A DNA stretch of 16,458 nucleotides from DASRAJ01 sp039920305 (GTDB taxonomy: Bacteria > Bacteroidota > Bacteroidia > Chitinophagales > UBA10324): contig JBDSEA010000048.1 of assembly GCA_039920305.1 (NCBI GenBank), positions 1-16,458 on the forward strand. Direction: 5' to 3'. This document shows, piece by piece, positions 12,999 to 16,458 of the stretch (the first letter of the stretch is position 1; each line of letters opens with the position of its first letter). Position numbers and translations under genes: made by a program. The notes under the pieces are model-generated. The model was not told the DNA's origin, made no database searches, and saw only the letters and a program-made list of their open reading frames with translations.

Positions 12999-13618
12999 CC
13001 AACAGCTTTTGTAGAATCAATAATCACGGGGTTCCCCGCAAGAAAATTATTTACTGCATCAATAAGGTAAAATTCGGTCGCATGAGCGCGTACCTTCCCG
13101 ATTTCATATCCCCAGTTGTCAATCATTCCGCGATAAATCGTATTCCCTTTTCCATCAATCAAAAATGCCTCTGGTGTGACTGATGCATTGAGCTTTTTCT
13201 TCAGCACAAAATCAGGATCAAGTAGAAAAGGAAAACTCAGATTAAATTTTTCACGGTAATCCATGATTTGAGTGTCAGGATAAAATTTCCCCGCGACTGC
13301 TGCAACCATTTTTACATTCTTTGATTTAAATACGCTGTCAAGGGATCGTAACGTTCTTCCGTAAGAACTACAGAATGGGCATTCCGGCTGGAGAAATATA
13401 ATCACTGAAGCCCGGTAGTTTGCGAATGAGCCAAACGAAAACTCCTGATGATCCACGGTGCTTAATGACACCTTGAATAAAGATGAGAATGATTCGTTTT
13501 TATTAAGGCAGGAAGACAAGATTATGAAACAGGTAAGAATAGAGCTACTGAAAAAAAACTTCGTTGCTCCGAAGGTTCTTACCGGCTTAGGAGTTAAATC
13601 TTTTTTCGTAGCATGCAT
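12983..13618 (-). CDS. Thioredoxin-like (redoxin) lipoprotein
   Basis: This 211-residue protein has a signal peptide whose hydrophobic core (about 21-36) ends in the lipobox LSSC, with Cys37 as lipid site, so it should be membrane-tethered in the periplasm. The thioredoxin fold follows: a strand (SVIIFLQPE), the active-site motif CPFC at 80-83, an AAVAGKFYP strand and loop, and the cis-proline TPEAFLID at 148-155. The pattern is closest to the TlpA/AhpC-like redoxins, with two active-site cysteines. It could reduce a cytochrome c apoprotein or a copper centre. Its 3' end overlaps the next gene by 16 bp, and redoxin genes beside cytochrome c/copper-monooxygenase genes are a recurring arrangement. 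The N-terminal 20 residues before the hydrophobic core are long for a signal peptide but contain no better start. Confidence 0.85.
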   Translation of the reverse strand: MHATKKDLTPKPVRTFGATKFFFSSSILTCFIILSSCLNKNESFSSLFKVSLSTVDHQEFSFGSFANYRASVIIFLQPECPFCSSYGRTLRSLDSVFKSKNVKMVAAVAGKFYPDTQIMDYREKFNLSFPFLLDPDFVLKKKLNASVTPEAFLIDGKGNTIYRGMIDNWGYEIGKVRAHATEFYLIDAVNNFLAGNPVIIDSTKAVGCYIE

Positions 13619-13669
13619 TACGTAATTATTTACAAAGACTTTTAAGGTGTCTGGTACTTTAAAAAAATA

Positions 13670-14866
13670 TCAGATACTACCTTCAAAAAACCCGACTGTG
13701 CCACCAACCCACGTTTTATTCCTGTTGAAATCAACCCCGATCATCTTTCCCCTGCTCAACCGGACTACGCTAATCACTGGTTTTGGCTTCTCAAATTTAT
13801 TAAGCCATAAAAACAAAATCCTGATTTCAGTTTTAACCATGCCATCAGGTGCCCGGAGGACAGGCTCGTAAATTACTTTTCGCTGTAAAAGATAGTTGCT
13901 CCGGTCCTGAATGCTCTCCATAATTTCCCGGGTAACATCATAATACACTCCTGCACCAGCAAATGAAAACAAGGGTTTCAATACATAATTTTCAAGATCT
14001 GCCGGAACTTCTGTTATGTCAATTAAGAATTTTGCTTCCGGCACATAGCTGCTGTTTAGAAACGGAAGTGAGAATTTGCTGATGCGAAAAAACCAGTTCG
14101 GATGACAAACCCATTGCACATCCACATCTTCAGTGAGATGAAACTGACATTGCAGATCTTTTCTTCTTGCCAGCTCATCAAAAATTACCCGATTGTAAAT
14201 ACGGGTAATAGGAATTTTCATTCCCTCTTTCACATAAAAAAGATTTCTACCGGTCCTTATAACACTGGAGATGCATACGTATTCTATACCGAGATATTTC
14301 CTTGTAAGCTCGAAGTCAACGCGCGTCTTTTGTTTTTCGGGCTCAATTTCGAGTAGTACTACATTCTCGGGGTTTTCACTTCCTAAAATCCACTCGCGAA
14401 GCAGGGAGATGTATGATTCACCATTCAGCCCGCTGAAATGGTGATGCACTGAATCCGGAATTTTAAAATGCTCCCGAAATTTTTGAGCGAGCCAGTGCTG
14501 GTAACCAAACAGGGATGGAAAGGCCTGAAGCTCAATCAGTTGCGGTACATACTCACCTTCTGCATTTTTACAAACGGCATAATCAAGCGCAATGGTTGTC
14601 GGCCGGGTAGGCTCATTTGGAACGTACATTCCGGAAGGAATTGCTGCAGCTGATTGCTCAAAATATTTTTCAGTGGTAACTACTGAAAAAATATCATCAC
14701 TGGCTTTGGAAAGTTTTTCAGCAAAATTTTCAGGAACAAAAAGTGGAGACTCTGCAATGCGGAAGTCAATGTGATAACCTGCTTCGAAATCCAGCTCCTG
14801 AAGGAATTTCAGATATTTCTCCTCTGAAAAATCAGCATTGTACTGATCGCGGCAGGCTGGGATCAT
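13670..14866 (-). CDS. ATP-grasp-like ligase (glutathionylspermidine-synthase-like)
   Basis: This 398-residue cytosolic protein resembles ATP-grasp ligases, which activate a carboxylate with ATP and join it to an amine. The nucleotide-binding half is at the C-terminus: ENYVLKPLFSFAGAGVYYD (292-310, K297 plus a glycine-rich loop), NYLLQRKVIYEP (Q328), EIRILFLW (E347, R349), and a closing RNKTWVGGTVGFF. Near the middle, PQLIELQAFPSLFGYQ (108-123) is strongly conserved-looking and may form the substrate pocket. The order of elements recalls glutathionylspermidine-synthase-type enzymes. The substrate cannot be told. It starts 42 bp after the glutamine-amidotransferase-like gene and 51 bp before the redoxin gene, on the same strand, so the amidotransferase-like protein is its likely partner. 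The ATP-grasp call rests on motif reading only. Confidence 0.6.
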   Translation of the reverse strand: MIPACRDQYNADFSEEKYLKFLQELDFEAGYHIDFRIAESPLFVPENFAEKLSKASDDIFSVVTTEKYFEQSAAAIPSGMYVPNEPTRPTTIALDYAVCKNAEGEYVPQLIELQAFPSLFGYQHWLAQKFREHFKIPDSVHHHFSGLNGESYISLLREWILGSENPENVVLLEIEPEKQKTRVDFELTRKYLGIEYVCISSVIRTGRNLFYVKEGMKIPITRIYNRVIFDELARRKDLQCQFHLTEDVDVQWVCHPNWFFRISKFSLPFLNSSYVPEAKFLIDITEVPADLENYVLKPLFSFAGAGVYYDVTREIMESIQDRSNYLLQRKVIYEPVLRAPDGMVKTEIRILFLWLNKFEKPKPVISVVRLSRGKMIGVDFNRNKTWVGGTVGFFEGSI

Positions 14867-14908
14867 GAAATCTTCTTAACACCAAATTATAATGACAGGA
14901 AAAGAGGT

Positions 14909-15742
14909 TTAAGCATATTCTGCCTGCAACACTCTGTCAAATGCAATTCTCAAAAAAGTCGGCAGCACTGTTTTTTGAGTTAGTACGATCTTATCGGGAT
15001 CATCAAGCATGTCGATCATCTTAAAATATTTTTCTTCTCCATAGTTCCCGATGATGGATTTCTTTTTATCTTCTCTTGTGAAATAACGAATCATTCCATG
15101 TGGATCTGCCTCAGGATGAAATTGAGTGCCTATAAATTCCTCAGAGAAGCGAACTGCCATTATTGCCCGGTCGAGCTGGACATGAGGGCGAATTTTTTCA
15201 AGAGCAAGAAGCTTGAAGCCCTCCACATTCATGAGTTGCGTGTTAGGATGAATCACCTGATACTCCCGTGAGTCAGTAGCAAAAAAAGGCTCAGGAAGAC
15301 TTTCAAAAAGAGGCTCTTCCTTTCCTGAAACAGTTTTATGAACAGGAAATATACCGAAGGCGGGTGAATGCCTTTTGGTTACTTCTCCTACATTCCAGTG
15401 GCGGCAAATAAGCTGAAAAGAATGACATATAAAAAAGACATGCTTTTTTTTATCAGGGTTTTTGATATTGAAATCCCATAGGTGATCAATCAGCCGGAAA
15501 TATTTTTTTTCCCATGATTCTGTGGTTTCCAAAGGACTCCCCGGTCCGCCGGAGGAAAGATAAATGTCGTAGCTATCGTCAGGAAATTGCCCGGCATTAC
15601 GGATATCATATATATGCCAGCGGATAGCTGCATCGACGTTTTTTGATTCCAGATAGAGTAAACTACGTATGCCTCTCATACCCTGGTTGGGGTATCGGTC
15701 ATACATATCAAGAACGGCCACTTTTATTAACGGCTTATCCAT
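14909..15742 (-). CDS. Class I glutamine-amidotransferase-like protein
   Basis: The protein has 277 residues from the ATG at 15742 (MDKPLIKVAVLDMYD). It has the class I glutamine amidotransferase fold: an oxyanion loop SSGGPGSP (63-70), a nucleophile elbow FFICHSFQL with Cys106 (in place of the usual GxCxGxQ), and FHPEADP giving His209 and Glu211 of the triad. All three triad residues are present, so glutamine or gamma-glutamyl hydrolysis is plausible. The elbow lacks both usual glycines. A C-terminal extension of about 65 residues follows the triad histidine. It is not a GMP synthase, since no ATP-pyrophosphatase domain follows. The longest frame starts at a GTG (15778) and adds 12 residues; the ATG is preferred. 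As first gene of the five-gene run, it probably works with the ATP-grasp-like protein next to it. Confidence 0.8.
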   Translation of the reverse strand: MDKPLIKVAVLDMYDRYPNQGMRGIRSLLYLESKNVDAAIRWHIYDIRNAGQFPDDSYDIYLSSGGPGSPLETTESWEKKYFRLIDHLWDFNIKNPDKKKHVFFICHSFQLICRHWNVGEVTKRHSPAFGIFPVHKTVSGKEEPLFESLPEPFFATDSREYQVIHPNTQLMNVEGFKLLALEKIRPHVQLDRAIMAVRFSEEFIGTQFHPEADPHGMIRYFTREDKKKSIIGNYGEEKYFKMIDMLDDPDKIVLTQKTVLPTFLRIAFDRVLQAEYA

Positions 15743-15919
15743 CTTTGGAGTAAAGATACTTCGTAAGTCAATATTCACTTTTTGTAACTTATGAAAACCA
15801 AGGATTGAAACTGAAATGAGAATAAGAAAGTTTCAGAAGAGATGATTTCCACTGCCTCCTAACACTCTGACGAAGGAATGCTTAATCATAATCTTGTGAA
15901 GGAGAAACGGCTTATGTGT

Positions 15920-16150
15920 TCAGGCGTGCCGGTTTTCTGCTGAGGGAATCAGAGGACATCCGAGCTTTCTCAATCCCACCATCACCTTCACTTCTCTTTT
16001 TTCTTTTGAAGTGATTGAAAGAAAATACATGCAGCCTGGTAATGCACTACGATCAATGATGAGTACGGTGCGGCTGCCTTGTTGCGTGGAATGAAATTGC
16101 AGCGGCACTTCTCTTCCCAGCTCAAAAGATTTCTCTTCCGCTTCCCTTCT
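15920..16150 (-). pseudogene. Remnant of a T9SS C-terminal sorting domain
   Basis: In the minus-strand frame, residues running FELGREVPLQFHS, IIDRSALPGCMYFLSI and KREVKVMVGL follow the pattern of the type IX secretion sorting domain found at the end of Bacteroidota secreted and surface proteins (LGREV..., DxSxLPxGxYFLxI, ..VKV). Sorting domains normally end within a few residues of KVVV; here the frame runs on for about 15 residues (RKLGCPLIPSAENRHA) to the stop. There is no secreted protein upstream: the frame passes into palindromic repeat sequence. It is therefore a broken 3' end of a lost gene. The open frame formally extends to 16300, but that part is repeat-derived. Confidence 0.65.
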
Positions 16151-16204
16151 CCATTTGGAGAAGGTGCCCGACCTGTCCCGATTTTTCTTCGGGAAGGCGG
16201 ATGA
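16138..16204. repeat. REP-like palindromic element
   Basis: CCTTCTCC, a four-base loop, and GGAGAAGG form a perfect 8-bp hairpin near 16145-16164. CCCGA...TCGGG near 16176-16192 forms a second one, and GGCGGATGAGG follows. Similar CCTCTCC-TTTGGAGAGG...GGGCGGATGAGG elements recur between genes in many Bacteroidota. It sits at the broken edge of the sorting-domain remnant. Confidence 0.6.
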
Positions 16205-16392
16205 GGAAAACAGTTGTACGTTGAATGGTGCGGTGTATTTGGTTAGGGTTATGGTGGTGGAGGTAGTGAAGAAACTTTTTGAATATCGAATATCGAACAA
16301 GGAAAATTTGTCCTTGCCTGAAATAGGTTGACTTTTTTCAAGCTCTTTTTTGTTTAATTTTTTTCTTCACAAACTTATTGTTGTTACTGTTA

Positions 16393-16458
16393 CGATGTGG
16401 GAAAGTGGAAAAAACTTCCTTTGAAATAGACGAGTGTTTTTTCCACTTTTCCACATCG
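16393..16458. repeat. 23-bp inverted repeat at the window end
   Basis: The left arm 16393-16415 begins CGATGTGGGAAAGTGG and the right arm 16436-16458 ends CCACTTTTCCACATCG. They pair at 22 of 23 positions, the exception being a G-T wobble, around a 20-base spacer. Each arm contains tandem TGG(G/A)A boxes (TGGGAAAGTGGAA), reminiscent of MraZ-type operator repeats. The right arm ends exactly at the last base of the window, so the element may continue or the break may itself be caused by the repeat. Confidence 0.7.

Noticed and set aside
1..16458. tRNA or rRNA genes, or an integrase/transposase
   Set aside because: I saw no cloverleaf-type or rRNA sequence, and no frame resembles a recombinase; the cassette zone must rely on enzymes encoded elsewhere if it is active.

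Overview
The window looks like a chromosomal piece from a Bacteroidota bacterium, most likely Chitinophagales- or Saprospirales-like. The evidence is a remnant of a type IX secretion (T9SS) C-terminal sorting domain, perfect Bacteroidota-type -7 elements (TAnnTTTG) before two genes, few Shine-Dalgarno sequences, a sigma-54 gene with a long acidic insert, and Bacteroidota-style lipoproteins and redoxin/monooxygenase genes. No species call is possible from the sequence alone.

Region 1, about 1-2200, is an accessory cassette zone. Three small genes (an unknown protein, a YcxB-like membrane protein, and a DUF2019-like protein on the opposite strand) are separated by mosaic, hairpin-forming repeats. 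Two near-identical repeats of about 108 bp stand directly before the first two genes. They end in GTTGGGC or GTTAGCT, like the R' half of an integron attC site. A matching R''-like half-site (GCTAAC...CTACCC...GGCGGGA) follows the second gene. This is best read as a decayed or repeat-invaded integron-like gene-cassette array, but no integrase is present. Its right edge abuts a 38-bp near-perfect copy of the 3' end of the gene at 2845-3792.

Region 2, about 2200-4220, holds an unknown membrane-anchored protein, a protein of about 315 residues ending in a carboxypeptidase-regulatory-like beta-sandwich, and a striking array of 12 degenerate 20-22 bp tandem units.

Region 3, about 4220-10470, is core genome: a degenerate PAP2-family membrane protein, sigma-54 (rpoN), a divergently transcribed asparaginyl-tRNA synthetase (asnS) with an unusual coiled-coil insert and a perfect palindrome over its promoter, a tandem universal stress protein, and an acyltransferase-3 membrane protein.

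Region 4, about 10480-15742, is five minus-strand genes in a likely operon, with gaps of 42, 51 and 45 bp and one 16-bp overlap. In transcription order they are a class I glutamine-amidotransferase-like protein, an ATP-grasp-like ligase, a thioredoxin-like lipoprotein, a c-type cytochrome/copper monooxygenase lipoprotein, and haem A synthase (ctaA/COX15 type). The first two suggest an uncharacterised amide- or peptide-forming pathway. The last three suggest periplasmic redox and respiratory copper/haem biology.

Region 5, 15743-16458, carries a broken T9SS sorting-domain fragment interrupted by a REP-like palindrome, followed by a 23-bp near-perfect inverted repeat that ends exactly at the window edge.
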